Shown here in pieces: positions 1 to 8,730 of a DNA stretch of 64,000 nt. The notes below the pieces were generated by a model. It was not told where the DNA came from and searched no databases. It saw nothing but the letters and a program-made list of their open reading frames with translations. The translations under genes and the position numbers were made by a program. Numbering within the stretch: the first letter of the stretch is position 1; each line of letters begins with the position of its first letter. The stretch is from positions 1 to 64,000 of the forward strand of contig DAOMNN010000006.1 in NCBI GenBank assembly GCA_035443825.1, read 5' to 3'. This DNA is from DAOMNN01 sp035443825 (GTDB taxonomy: Bacteria > Pseudomonadota > Gammaproteobacteria > Burkholderiales > Rhodocyclaceae).

Positions 1-15
1 CCTTTCGGTCCACCA
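1..15 (+). tRNA. Possible 3' end of a tRNA gene cut by the window edge
   Basis: The first 15 bases could be the last part of a tRNA: the 3' side of the T arm, a seven-base acceptor strand (positions 5-11), a discriminator A and an encoded CCA at 13-15. A strong terminator hairpin follows at once. The acceptor strand predicts a 5' end beginning GGACCGA, but the body of the gene lies outside the window, so the isotype cannot be told. This is inference from a short fragment. Confidence 0.4.
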
Positions 16-23
16 TTACCCTC

Positions 24-48
24 AAAGCCCGGACTCGCTCCGGGCTTT
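24..48 (+). terminator. Hairpin terminator after the possible tRNA
   Basis: AAAGCCCGGA and TCCGGGCTTT form a perfect ten-base inverted repeat with a short loop and end in a T stretch. It fits a rho-independent terminator for whatever is transcribed into the window from the left. Confidence 0.75.
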
Positions 49-509
49 GTCATCTGCCCACAACGCCAGTACTGGCGCGGGCTTCAGCCTTTCGTGCGAA
101 AGATGCGAGCGCACCACAGCCCCCCATTCGTCATTGCGCAAAAATAAGCGAAGAGGGCAGTTGACTCTCTGTTTGTGCGAAGGCCGGTGTCCACGCGACC
201 TCTACGAAACAATGCGCCATGAAGGGCAGAATGGGCTTGTGATTTGGCGGGCGAGGGTGACCGGGTTCAAGATCATGACGTGAGCAAAACCGGTGAGGTC
301 GTGCTCGAGACGGGGTAGAGGCGCCATTACCCGGCCCGCCGGTCCTGCAGATCGTTGTCCGTAAGTCATATGGGGTCTTTCGAACCGGTTTGCTTGCAGG
401 TGCTTTTCACGGTCGATGCTTCCCGAACACCGAGGTCAGGGAATTACACGTGAGTCAACAGGCTCTATGGAATACTTGCTGTTATCGGCCTCAAAATGAA
501 GGAGCCACC
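49..509. other. Stretch without a recognisable gene
   Basis: About 460 bp between the terminator and the metallopeptidase start. Short open frames exist, but they have no ribosome site and their translations look like random arginine/cysteine-rich sequence. No RNA gene, repeat or insertion sequence was recognised. The promoter of the metallopeptidase gene should lie in its right half, but no clear -35/-10 pair was picked out. Confidence 0.5.
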
Positions 510-1361
510 ATGCGCTGGGAACGCGGACGACGCAGCGACAATATCGAGGACCGGCGCGGAATGCGGGTCGGGCGAAAGGGCCTGGCGGGCGGCGGCGTCG
601 GGGCGATCATCCTGGTGCTGGTGGCGCTGTACTTCGGCGTGGACCCGGCGGTGGTGCTGAACCAGTTAGGCAATCAGGCACCGACGCAGGAAGAACAGGC
701 GGTCGCCTTGAGCCCGGAGGAGAAACGCCTGACGGAGTTCATGTCGGTGGTGCTGGCGGACACGGAAGACGTGTGGGAGGCGCTGTTTCAGAGTTCGGGT
801 CAGCGCTACTCGCCGCCGAAGCTGGTGCTGTTCTCCGGTGCGGTGGCGTCGGCGTGCGGCTTCGCCGAGGCGGCGATGGGGCCGTTCTACTGCCCGGCCG
901 ACCAGAAGGTGTACCTGGACACGCGCTTCTTCAATGATCTGGCGCAGCGGCACGACGCGCCGGGCGACTTTGCGCAGGCCTACGTGGTGGCGCACGAGGT
1001 GGGCCACCACGTGCAGACGCTGCTGGGTATTTCGGAACAGGTGCACGAAGCGCGCCAGAGGGCGGGCAAGGCCGAGGGCAACGCGCTGCAGGTACGGATG
1101 GAACTGCAGGCCGACTGTTTTGCCGGGGTGTGGGCGCATCACGCCGACAAGGCGCGGCAGGTACTGGAGCCGGGCGACGTCGAGGAAGCCCTGGCAGCTG
1201 CGGCGGGCGTGGGCGACGACCGCCTGCAAAAACAGGCGCAGGGGGTCGTGGTGCCGGATTCCTTCACCCACGGTTCTTCGGCGCAGCGGATGCACTGGTT
1301 CAGCCGCGGCCTGCAAAGCGGCGATCCGGGGCAGTGCGACACCTTCAAGGCCGGAAAATAG
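510..1361 (+). CDS. Neutral zinc metallopeptidase, YpfJ family
   Basis: Membrane-anchored protein of 283 aa of the putative neutral zinc metallopeptidase family (YpfJ type). The start at 510 is chosen because an AAGGAG ribosome site lies just upstream; the open frame continues further 5' but without such a site. A charged N-terminus is followed by one hydrophobic segment (about residues 28-48) and a large soluble domain. The zinc motif HEVGHH is at residues 162-167, followed by the family's LQADCFAG glutamate region. The natural substrate of the family is not established. It stands alone, facing a convergent DUF456 gene. Confidence 0.85.
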   Translation: MRWERGRRSDNIEDRRGMRVGRKGLAGGGVGAIILVLVALYFGVDPAVVLNQLGNQAPTQEEQAVALSPEEKRLTEFMSVVLADTEDVWEALFQSSGQRYSPPKLVLFSGAVASACGFAEAAMGPFYCPADQKVYLDTRFFNDLAQRHDAPGDFAQAYVVAHEVGHHVQTLLGISEQVHEARQRAGKAEGNALQVRMELQADCFAGVWAHHADKARQVLEPGDVEEALAAAAGVGDDRLQKQAQGVVVPDSFTHGSSAQRMHWFSRGLQSGDPGQCDTFKAGK

Positions 1362-1408
1362 GGGTCCTTGTTCACGGGCGTCTCGAAATGCGACGGCCGT
1401 ATCGGCGA

Positions 1409-1888
1409 TCACAGGAAGCGCACGGCAAGGAAGAGTCCCACCATCGAGAAGCCGAGTGCGAGCTTGGCGGCGGTGCCGAGCACCAGTCCGAGTGTTGCGC
1501 CCCAGCCGGCGCGCCCGGCGGCGATGAGGTCCCTGCGCTCCGCGAGCTCGCCCAGCAGGGCGCCGATGAAGGGGCCGAGCAGCAGGCCGGGCAGGCCGAA
1601 GAAGATGCCCACAATGGCGCCCAGGGCTGCGCCCGCGACCGAGCGGTACGAGGCGCCGTAGCGACGCGCGCCGAATGCACCCGCGACGTAGTCGGCGAGC
1701 GAGGCCAACGCGGCCATGATGCCCAGAACGATCAGGGTCTTGGTCCCGACGTAGGCGAAACCCTCGGCCCACGCTGCGAGCAGCAGCCCCGCGAACACAA
1801 GCAGTGGCCCAGGCAGCGCGGGCAGCACCAGTCCCGCGAGGCCGGCGGTGACGAGCAAGACGGCGGTGATCCAGATCAGGGCGGTCAT
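1409..1888 (-). CDS. DUF456 family membrane protein
   Basis: Small, very hydrophobic protein of 159 aa with about four to five membrane segments and glycine-rich turns such as LPGPLL and FGLPGLLLGPFIGALLGE, the hallmark of DUF456. The frame is open further upstream, but only from the ATG at 1888 does the translation become a coherent membrane protein, so that start is used; no strong ribosome site is visible there. Function unknown. It is convergent with the metallopeptidase gene and divergent from the thioesterase gene. Confidence 0.8.
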   Translation of the reverse strand: MTALIWITAVLLVTAGLAGLVLPALPGPLLVFAGLLLAAWAEGFAYVGTKTLIVLGIMAALASLADYVAGAFGARRYGASYRSVAGAALGAIVGIFFGLPGLLLGPFIGALLGELAERRDLIAAGRAGWGATLGLVLGTAAKLALGFSMVGLFLAVRFL

Positions 1889-2011
1889 GCGTGAGCAGTA
1901 TAGCGACGACCGGCAGCGCCTGAGGCGTGACGCCTGCGCGTATCCCGACGTTTGGGGGATTTGGCGAGATGGGCTATCGTCCGGGTGTTCAATCATCTGG
2001 AGGAGGAGTTG

Positions 2012-2476
2012 ATGGGGTCGAATCTGGGCAGGGCGGGTTCCGGTGGGGACGAGGGGTCCGCGAAGATGGTGGAAACCGCGCGCGGTACGGTACACGAGTG
2101 GCAAAAGGATCACATGGGGCATATCAATGTGCGCGCTTACACCGAACTGTTCGAACAAGCCTGCTGGCAGTTCTATGCGATGCTCGGCCTGACCGCGTCG
2201 GTGCTGCGCAGCGGCGCGGTGCATCTGGCGGCGGTGCAGCAGAATATCGCGTATCGCAGGGAGCTGTATCCTGGAGACACCGTCGCGGTGCGCACCGGCG
2301 TGCTCGAGATGCGTGACAAGGTACTGCGATTCAGGCATGAGTTGTTCGACACTGACGGCGGCGACATTGCGGCCGTGTGCGAGTTTACGGTGGTCTGTCT
2401 CGATCCGGCCGCGCGGCGTTCGCAGCCGTTCCCGGAAGCGGCGGCGGCGCGTGCGCGCGAACTGTTGATCGCGTGA
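2012..2476 (+). CDS. Acyl-CoA thioesterase-like protein, 4HBT hotdog fold
   Basis: Protein of 154 aa resembling 4-hydroxybenzoyl-CoA/YbgC-type thioesterases, which hydrolyse acyl-CoA esters. Near the N-terminus the motif DHMGHINVRAY matches the family's D-x-x-x-H-V-N-N helix region, and later NIAYRRELYPGDTV matches the strand that frames the substrate. The start at 2012 follows a strong GGAGGAGG site. The substrate cannot be told from sequence. It is 11 bp upstream of the small receiver-like gene and may be cotranscribed with it. Confidence 0.7.
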   Translation: MGSNLGRAGSGGDEGSAKMVETARGTVHEWQKDHMGHINVRAYTELFEQACWQFYAMLGLTASVLRSGAVHLAAVQQNIAYRRELYPGDTVAVRTGVLEMRDKVLRFRHELFDTDGGDIAAVCEFTVVCLDPAARRSQPFPEAAAARARELLIA

Positions 2477-2487
2477 GGACGGGCGGG

Positions 2488-2805
2488 ATGAAGATATTGC
2501 TTTGGTGTGACGACCTGGTCATGCGTTTCAAGCTGGAAGCGGCGTGGAAGGCGGACGGCGCCACGATGTTGAAGAAGAACAGCAGCGAGACTCCGGCGTG
2601 CATCGTGATCGATCTTGCCGGTCGCAACGCGCTGGCCAATATCGCCCAACTGCGTGCGCGACATCCGCAGGTCGACCTGATCGCCTTTGCGCCCGAATTC
2701 GATGCCGAACTCTTCGCCGCGGCGGAGGAGGCCGGAGCGACGGATCTGGCCGCACGCGGCTCGGTCATCGAGCGGGTATCACGCCGCCTGCGTCGTGCCG
2801 GTTGA
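2488..2805 (+). CDS. Small receiver-like protein of unknown function
   Basis: Protein of 105 aa. The alternation of hydrophobic strands and amphipathic helices, a central CIVIDLAG strand and a late GATDLAARG segment resemble a CheY-like receiver fold, but the usual acidic pocket and conserved lysine are not clear, so it may be a pseudo-receiver. It begins with ATG at 2488 just after the thioesterase gene. No partner kinase is directly coupled, although a large histidine kinase lies about 160 bp downstream. The assignment is structural inference. Confidence 0.5.
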   Translation: MKILLWCDDLVMRFKLEAAWKADGATMLKKNSSETPACIVIDLAGRNALANIAQLRARHPQVDLIAFAPEFDAELFAAAEEAGATDLAARGSVIERVSRRLRRAG

Positions 2806-2961
2806 AACGCAACGACGCAACGGAGCCGTGGTCGGTCGCCGCGGGTCGATCACGGGAAGCGCGCAATATTCCCTTGTTCTCGTCCATCATTTGACGCAAT
2901 GATCCTCTGATCGCGCGGCCTCCAGTTCGCGGCGCGCCCGCGCAAGCAAGGGAGAACCGGG

Positions 2962-5484
2962 ATGATTGGTGACTCGGCGAGGAGTGGCACGGCCGAACGT
3001 CGCCGCCTCGAAGCGGCGAAGATCGCCTTGGTCTATGCGGGTTTCGGTGCCCTGTGGATCATGTTTTCGGACACGCTTCTGTACCAGCTCGTAGGTCAGG
3101 ACGCATCGACGTTGGCGCGGATGCAGACCTTCAAGGGGTGGTTCTTCATCGGGATCACCGCAGTCCTGCTGTATCTCCTGATCCGGCGGGCGATGGCCGC
3201 CGAGTCGAGGATTGCCGAGCGGCTGCTCGAGAGCGAATCGCGCTTTCAGGCGATCTTCGACGGGGTCAACGACCCGATCTTCCTGCATGACCCGCAGACC
3301 GGCCGGATCCTCGACGTCAACGCCAGGGCGTGTGAACTGTACGGCTATTCCCGCGAGGAACTGTGCGACCGCCAGGTGGCGGACCTGAGCTCGAATGTCC
3401 CTCCATACACTCAGGCCGATGCGCTGCAATGGTTCGATCAGGTGCGGCGGGGGGAGAACCCGGTGTTCGAATGGCACGGGCGACACAGTGCCGGCCACCT
3501 GTTCTGGCTCGAAGTGAACATGTGCCGCGCCGATATCGGCGACCGACCGCTGGTGCTGGCGACAGTGCGCAACATCGAGGAGCGCAAGCGTGTCGAGGCG
3601 GAACTCAGGCGCAGCGAAGAGAACCTTAACCGCGCCCAGGCGGTGGCCCAGGTCGGCAGCTGGTTTCTGGACATCCCGGCTGACCGGCTGGAGTGGTCGG
3701 AGCAGAGTTACCGGATCTTCGGCGTGCCGCCCGGCCGGACGCTAACGGCTCAGGATTTCACCGGCTGCGTCCATCCGGACGACCTGGAGTCCCTGGCGAC
3801 GGCATGGCAATCGGCACTCGAAGGGAAGTCCTACGACTTTGAGCATCGCATCCTTGCCGGTAACGAAGTCAAGTGGGTGCGCGAACGCGCCGAGGTTCGT
3901 TTCGATGCGGAGGGGCGCCCGGTCGAGGCCCTGGGCACGGTGCAGGACATTACCGAACGGCGCCTGCTCGAAGATGCGCAGCGTCAGCTCCTGAAGCACC
4001 TGGATACCGTGGCGAACGCCTCGCCAGTGCTGTTCTGGACCTCGGACATCGACAAGGGCTGCAACTGGTTCAATCAGCGTTGGCTGGAGTTCACCGGCCA
4101 CACTCTGGAAGAGGAAGCGGGAGACGGCTGGACCCGAGGAGTTCACCCGGATGACCTCGACCTTTGCATGAAGGTCTATCTGCAGTCCTTCGATCATCGG
4201 AAACCGTTCTCGATGGAGTATCGGTTGCGCCGGGCGGACGGCGCATACCGCTGGCTTCTCGGCCGCGGCATGCCGCGATATGACGCCGACGGACAATTCG
4301 TCGGATTCATCGGATCATGTCTCGACATCAGCAGTGAACGCCAGGCGCTGGAGGCACTGTGGGAGTCCGAGGAGCGTCTGCGCCTTGCACTGCAGGCCGC
4401 CGGTCAGGGTCTTTTCGATGCTGACGTCGCTAGCGGACGCATGACCGTCAGCCCCGAGTACGCGCGCATGCTCGGTTACGATCCGGCCGGTTTCGTCGAG
4501 GATCGGGAATCGTGGGGCGCACGAATTCATCCCGAGGACCGCGACCGAGTGGCGGAGACGCTCGACCGGTATCTGAAGGGCGAGCTGGACGAGTATCGCA
4601 TCGAGTTCCGGTTGCGCATGGCATCCGGCGCATGGAAATGGGTTCTGTCGGTCGGGGGGGTGGTGGAGCACGCTGCGGATGGAAGCCCGTTGCGCATGAT
4701 CGGCACGCATACCGACATTTCGGCGCGCAAGCAGGCCGAGGAAGAGCTTCAGGGCCTGAACGCGGAACTCGAGCAGCGCGTCGCGGAGCGCACTGCGCAA
4801 CTCGAGGCCGCAAACCGGGAACTCGAATCCTTCTCCTACTCCGTGTCGCATGACCTCAAGGCACCGCTGCGCGGTATCGACGGCTACAGCCAGATCCTGA
4901 TCGAGGACTACCACGACAGGCTCGACGACGACGGGCGTCACCTTGTGGGAAACATCCGGCACGGTGTGGCCCAGATGCATCAGCTGATCGAGGACATGCT
5001 TGCCTATTCGCGCATGGAGCGGCGCACGCTGGAGGCCCGTCGCGTCGATCTGCAGGCACTGGTGGCCGCGGTCGTGGCGGGCAGGAACGCCGATGAAGGC
5101 GCGCGAACCATCGTGATCGATCAGCAGGTTCCGCAGCTCGAATGCCACTGTGACCGGGATGGCCTGACGCTGGTGCTGCGCAACCTGCTCGAGAACGCGC
5201 TCAAATTCACGCGGGAGCGCAGCGAAGCCCGCATCGAGATCGGTGCCCGACAGGAGGCCGGGCAGGTTTTGTTGTGGGTCAGGGACAACGGGATTGGCTT
5301 CGACATGCAGTACCATGACACGATATTCGACATGTTCCAGCGCCTTCACCGCGCCGAGGACTATCCGGGGACCGGTGTGGGGCTTGCCCTGGTGAAAAAG
5401 GCGATGAACCGCATGGGTGGCCGGACATGGGCCGAGAGCGCGCCTGGCGAGGGTGCCACCTTTTACCTGGAGTTGCCGCAATGA
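2962..5484 (+). CDS. Membrane-bound multi-PAS sensor histidine kinase
   Basis: Hybrid-free sensor kinase of 840 aa. Two membrane helices (about residues 20-40 and 58-77) with a very short periplasmic loop are followed by four PAS domains (roughly 90-212, 215-335, 345-465 and 470-600; several end in PAC-type segments), a coiled coil, and the HisKA domain with the phospho-accepting histidine at residue 630 (VSHDLKAP). The ATPase domain shows the N box with Asn741 and Asn745, a DNGIGFD G1 box and a GTGVGLALV G2 box. The signal is probably intracellular (redox, oxygen or a small ligand). Its stop codon overlaps the start of the response regulator gene, so the two form one unit. Confidence 0.9.
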   Translation: MIGDSARSGTAERRRLEAAKIALVYAGFGALWIMFSDTLLYQLVGQDASTLARMQTFKGWFFIGITAVLLYLLIRRAMAAESRIAERLLESESRFQAIFDGVNDPIFLHDPQTGRILDVNARACELYGYSREELCDRQVADLSSNVPPYTQADALQWFDQVRRGENPVFEWHGRHSAGHLFWLEVNMCRADIGDRPLVLATVRNIEERKRVEAELRRSEENLNRAQAVAQVGSWFLDIPADRLEWSEQSYRIFGVPPGRTLTAQDFTGCVHPDDLESLATAWQSALEGKSYDFEHRILAGNEVKWVRERAEVRFDAEGRPVEALGTVQDITERRLLEDAQRQLLKHLDTVANASPVLFWTSDIDKGCNWFNQRWLEFTGHTLEEEAGDGWTRGVHPDDLDLCMKVYLQSFDHRKPFSMEYRLRRADGAYRWLLGRGMPRYDADGQFVGFIGSCLDISSERQALEALWESEERLRLALQAAGQGLFDADVASGRMTVSPEYARMLGYDPAGFVEDRESWGARIHPEDRDRVAETLDRYLKGELDEYRIEFRLRMASGAWKWVLSVGGVVEHAADGSPLRMIGTHTDISARKQAEEELQGLNAELEQRVAERTAQLEAANRELESFSYSVSHDLKAPLRGIDGYSQILIEDYHDRLDDDGRHLVGNIRHGVAQMHQLIEDMLAYSRMERRTLEARRVDLQALVAAVVAGRNADEGARTIVIDQQVPQLECHCDRDGLTLVLRNLLENALKFTRERSEARIEIGARQEAGQVLLWVRDNGIGFDMQYHDTIFDMFQRLHRAEDYPGTGVGLALVKKAMNRMGGRTWAESAPGEGATFYLELPQ

Positions 5485-5912
5485 CGACGGAAGACCTGCC
5501 ACCGCCGATCCTGCTGGTCGAAGACAATCCGGTCGATCTCGACCTGACCCGGCGGGCGTTCAGGCGTCGGCGCTTCCTCAATCCCATCGAGGTTGCTCGC
5601 GACGGAGAGGAGGCTCTGGCATACATGCCACGTTGGGAGGCGGGGGAGCCACTGCCGGCGGTCATCCTGCTCGACATCAAGTTGCCCAAGGTCAATGGCC
5701 TCGAGGTCCTGAGGCGGTTCAAGGTCCACCCCGAATTCAGACGCATTCCGGTGGTCATGCTCACCTCGTCGGACGAGAACACCGACCTCCGGACCGCCTA
5801 CGATCTGGGGGTCAATTCCTACATCGTCAAACCGGTGGACTTCGGCAAGTTCATGCATGTGGCCGAACAGATCGAACTTTACTGGTGCGTGCTCAACAAG
5901 GGTGCACGGTGA
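5481..5912 (+). CDS. Single-domain response regulator, CheY/Rcp1-like
   Basis: Receiver domain only, 143 aa, with no output domain. The acidic pocket (VEDN), phosphorylation site Asp65 (LLDIKLP), LTSSD threonine/serine switch and KPVDF lysine are all present. Its ATG overlaps the TGA of the upstream multi-PAS kinase (ATGA), which implies translational coupling and partnership. Receivers of this type, often paired with PAS/phytochrome-like kinases, act by protein contact rather than DNA binding. Confidence 0.9.
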   Translation: MTTEDLPPPILLVEDNPVDLDLTRRAFRRRRFLNPIEVARDGEEALAYMPRWEAGEPLPAVILLDIKLPKVNGLEVLRRFKVHPEFRRIPVVMLTSSDENTDLRTAYDLGVNSYIVKPVDFGKFMHVAEQIELYWCVLNKGAR

Positions 5913-5935
5913 TCGTTCTCCCTTGATCGGCATCT

Positions 5936-5955
5936 CCCGGCCGGTCGGTGCCGGG
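5936..5955. terminator. GC hairpin between convergent genes
   Basis: CCCGGC and GCCGGG pair across an eight-base loop in the short gap between the response regulator (plus) and the TonB receptor (minus). There is no clear T run, so it is a weak terminator candidate. Confidence 0.3.
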
Positions 5956-5960
5956 CCCCT

Positions 5961-8117
5961 TCAGAAGCGGTAGTCGATACCCAGGCCGCCATACCAGCTG
6001 CGTGTCGGACCCGGTTCGTAGTAGCGCTGCTGTCCCTGTCCGACGATGACGGACCCTACATGCGGGCGGTCGAACACATTGTCGAGCCGCAGGAACTGGC
6101 TGAAGGTCCATGACCCTTGCACCTGTTGCGCTGCAAGTCGGAGGTTCAGCAGTGCATGGGCGGGCGCGGGCTTCGCCCGGTTGAGATCCTCCACCTGGAC
6201 CCTGCCGCGATAAAGGGCTTCGCCCGCGAGCGTAAGACCGGCAATCGGCTGCCAGGCCAGTTCGACGAAAGCGGTGGTTGCGGGAATGCCCGGAATGCGA
6301 TTGCCGCTTGCCACCGTGTTCGGGATGCCGCTGACGGAGATGTCGAAGTCCGCGTCGTAGCGTGCACGCAACAGGGTCAGCGAACCACGTGTGCTGAGCG
6401 TGGGCCCAAGCTCCGATTCGAACGACAGTTCGACGCCGCGGCGCGACGTCCGGGCCGCGTTGCGAAAACTGGTGCGGCCGCCGAGCGATTCTGCGACGAC
6501 GATCTCGTCGCGCGTACGGATTTCGAACAGCGCAAGATTGACGCGCGTCGCGTCGCCGATCAATGCCTTCAAGCCGATCTCGACCTGCCTGCTTCGCGCC
6601 GGTTTCAGATCGAAGTTGAAACCGGTGTCGGGTGTCGCGTAGGAAAGCTCGTTGAGGGTCGGAGTCTCGAAGCCGGTACCCGCGCTTGCGTACAGATTGA
6701 CGGACGGGTCGAATGCGTAGACGACACCGAACGCGGGCGTGGTCTGCCGGTAGCTTCGGCTGCCGCTGTCATCCGGGTTGCCCGCCGACACGAAGCGATC
6801 GTTCACCTTGAAGCGTACCCGCGACTGGCGCAGGCCCGCCGACCACTGCCACGGCCCTTGTTCCCAGACTGCCTGCAGGTAGGGATCGGCGCTTGTAACC
6901 GTATTCGTCTCGTCGCGGCGAATCGCGCCCTTGACGCCTGAAGTGGTGCCGATGAAGTTCTCGAAGCCGCGTCGGTCGTCTTGCGATCGCTCGTAGTCGA
7001 TTCCCGCGGTGACGATGAGGGCGGCGCTGCCGAGCGTGCGCTCGGCAATCCAGCGGGCGCCCAGGCCATGGAATCGCCTGTCGAAATCGACCACGCCGCC
7101 CGCATGGCGGGGATTTGCCTGCGCCGCTGCAGGAATCGCCAGGTACTGGGTCACGCTGCGCTGTCCGGCGTGCGCCGAAAGCTGCAACCGGTCACGACCG
7201 AAGCGTCGCTCCCAGGTCGCACCTCCCTGTCCATGGGTGATGTCCTTGCGGGTGTCGAACTGCGTGGCAGCCGGTTCGACTGCGCGTGGGTCGCGCCTGA
7301 AACTGGTCCAGAGCAGTCCCAGCGGGTCCTGGGTACGGGCCTGGCGCAGGCCGCTGGCGACGAACGTGAGCCTGCTGTCGAGGTCCGGTGCGAGCGTAAG
7401 CTTGACGAACGCCTGGTCGCGCCGTGCCTTGCTGTGGCGGCGATAGCCGTCCGTGTCGAAGCGCGAGGCATCGAGGACGAAGCCGATGCCGTTGGCTGAT
7501 CCCTCCGCGCCGATACCGAACTTGGTCGTTCCCCAGGCGCCTGCCAGGGCATTCGCGCGCACTCGCGGATCGCCCATGCCGTTGCGCGAAAAGAGCTGGA
7601 TCACGCCGCCGGCATGGTTGCCATAGATGGTCGAGAAGGGTCCGCGAAGCACTTCGATGCGCTCGGCCGTGTCAAGGTTGAAGGTGGCCACCTGACCCTG
7701 GCCGTCCGGACTGGTGGCGGGAATGCCGTCGGCGATCAACTTGACGCCGCGTACTCCGAAGGCGGAACGCGAACCGAAGCCGCGAATCGAGATCTGAAGA
7801 TCCTGGGCGAAATTGTGACGATTGTGCACGACCACACCGGGTATGCCTGTGAGCGCTTCGGAGGCATTCACGCCCAGATTGCCACGCCGAAACTCGCGCA
7901 TGTCGACCACGTCGATCGAGAAGGGCTGCCCGAAGCTGTCGGCTTCGATCCGGCTGCCGGTGACCACCACCGGACTGAGCTGGACCGTGGTCGACTCGTC
8001 GATTCCGCCCTCATCGGCGGTTGCGAAAAGGGGCATCGTGGCCAGCGCCAGCATCAACCCGTGCATCCTCCTGGCATCAACGATGGTGCGTGATTCAGTC
8101 TGAAGTCGGTCACTCAT
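5961..8117 (-). CDS. TonB-dependent outer-membrane receptor, YncD/PqqU-like
   Basis: Receptor of 718 aa. The first 35 residues hold a signal peptide (hydrophobic MHGLMLALATMPLF); the start at 8117 has a GGAG site but Met18 is a possible alternative. The plug domain (about 45-165) carries the segments ISIRGFGSRSAFGVRG, DGIPAT and ERIEVLRGP, and the chain ends in a C-terminal aromatic residue (YRF) as expected for outer-membrane barrels. The plug resembles the YncD family, whose E. coli member (PqqU) imports pyrroloquinoline quinone; that substrate is only an inference here. It is divergent from the aor operon with 125 bp between them. Confidence 0.75.
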   Translation of the reverse strand: MSDRLQTESRTIVDARRMHGLMLALATMPLFATADEGGIDESTTVQLSPVVVTGSRIEADSFGQPFSIDVVDMREFRRGNLGVNASEALTGIPGVVVHNRHNFAQDLQISIRGFGSRSAFGVRGVKLIADGIPATSPDGQGQVATFNLDTAERIEVLRGPFSTIYGNHAGGVIQLFSRNGMGDPRVRANALAGAWGTTKFGIGAEGSANGIGFVLDASRFDTDGYRRHSKARRDQAFVKLTLAPDLDSRLTFVASGLRQARTQDPLGLLWTSFRRDPRAVEPAATQFDTRKDITHGQGGATWERRFGRDRLQLSAHAGQRSVTQYLAIPAAAQANPRHAGGVVDFDRRFHGLGARWIAERTLGSAALIVTAGIDYERSQDDRRGFENFIGTTSGVKGAIRRDETNTVTSADPYLQAVWEQGPWQWSAGLRQSRVRFKVNDRFVSAGNPDDSGSRSYRQTTPAFGVVYAFDPSVNLYASAGTGFETPTLNELSYATPDTGFNFDLKPARSRQVEIGLKALIGDATRVNLALFEIRTRDEIVVAESLGGRTSFRNAARTSRRGVELSFESELGPTLSTRGSLTLLRARYDADFDISVSGIPNTVASGNRIPGIPATTAFVELAWQPIAGLTLAGEALYRGRVQVEDLNRAKPAPAHALLNLRLAAQQVQGSWTFSQFLRLDNVFDRPHVGSVIVGQGQQRYYEPGPTRSWYGGLGIDYRF

Positions 8118-8199
8118 GGACTGGTGCTCCGGGCTCGTCCGATGGGGCGGACAAACGGTTTCGATTACGGATTCGTACTATGATATGAAGTAGCTTTCA

Positions 8200-8212
8200 C
8201 AGGTTCGACCTG
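8200..8212. promoter_or_regulatory. Palindrome in the divergent TonB receptor/aorA promoter region
   Basis: CAGGT-TCG-ACCTG is a perfect inverted repeat 30 bp before aorA. A TATGAT hexamer at 8179-8184 could be a -10 box for aorA, which would put the palindrome close to the start of transcription, where a repressor or regulator could bind. The -35 region is weak, so this is only a candidate operator. Confidence 0.35.
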
Positions 8213-8242
8213 AAGCTGAACCCATAACGGAGGAGAAGATCG

Positions 8243-8719
8243 ATGTGGAAATCCCTGCACATTGATCCCGTGAAATGTACGGGCTGCCTGCAGTGCGAGA
8301 TGGCGTGCTCGTATGAACACACCGGGGTCATGAATCCTGCCAAGTCCCTCATCAAGATATTCAATTTCGAACACGAAGGGCGCAAAGTCCCATACACCTG
8401 TACGCAGTGCGCCGAAGCATGGTGCCTGAACGCCTGTCCCGTCGATGCGATCAGGGTGGACCTGAGCACCGGAGCGAAGATGGTGTTCGAGGACACCTGC
8501 GTGGGCTGCAAGGTTTGCACGATCGCCTGTCCGTTCGGAACGATCAACTACAACCAGGACAGCGGCAAGGTGCAGAAGTGCGATCTGTGCGAAGGCGATC
8601 CGGCCTGCGCGCGCGCCTGTCCCACCGGGGCGATCACCTACATCGACGCAAACTGGACCGGCTACGACCGCATGCAGGCTTGGGCCGCGAAAGCCAATAC
8701 GCCCGCGGCTGCGGCATAA
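8243..8719 (+). CDS. aorA: Aldehyde oxidoreductase electron-transfer subunit AorA (polyferredoxin)
   Basis: Small subunit of 158 aa with four cysteine sets: CTGCLQCEMAC, CTQCAEAWCLNACP, CVGCKVCTIACP and CDLCEGDPACARACP. This is enough for four [4Fe-4S] clusters, as in other polyferredoxin subunits of molybdenum/tungsten enzymes. It would carry electrons from the tungsten subunit AorB to AorC. A GGAGGAGA site precedes the ATG. The gene opens the aor operon and is 11 bp upstream of aorB. The order AorA-AorB-AorC is that described for the Aromatoleum aromaticum enzyme. Confidence 0.9.
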   Translation: MWKSLHIDPVKCTGCLQCEMACSYEHTGVMNPAKSLIKIFNFEHEGRKVPYTCTQCAEAWCLNACPVDAIRVDLSTGAKMVFEDTCVGCKVCTIACPFGTINYNQDSGKVQKCDLCEGDPACARACPTGAITYIDANWTGYDRMQAWAAKANTPAAAA

Positions 8720-8730
8720 GGAGGAACATC

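Noticed and set aside
47..283. 78-codon open frame at the left edge
   Set aside because: No ribosome site, no coherent domain, and high Arg/Cys content typical of chance frames in GC-rich DNA.
1130..1894. 254-codon plus-strand frame across the metallopeptidase end and the DUF456 gene
   Set aside because: Antisense to a good membrane-protein gene and rich in Gly/Arg/Glu/Gln; it is the shadow of DUF456 codons.
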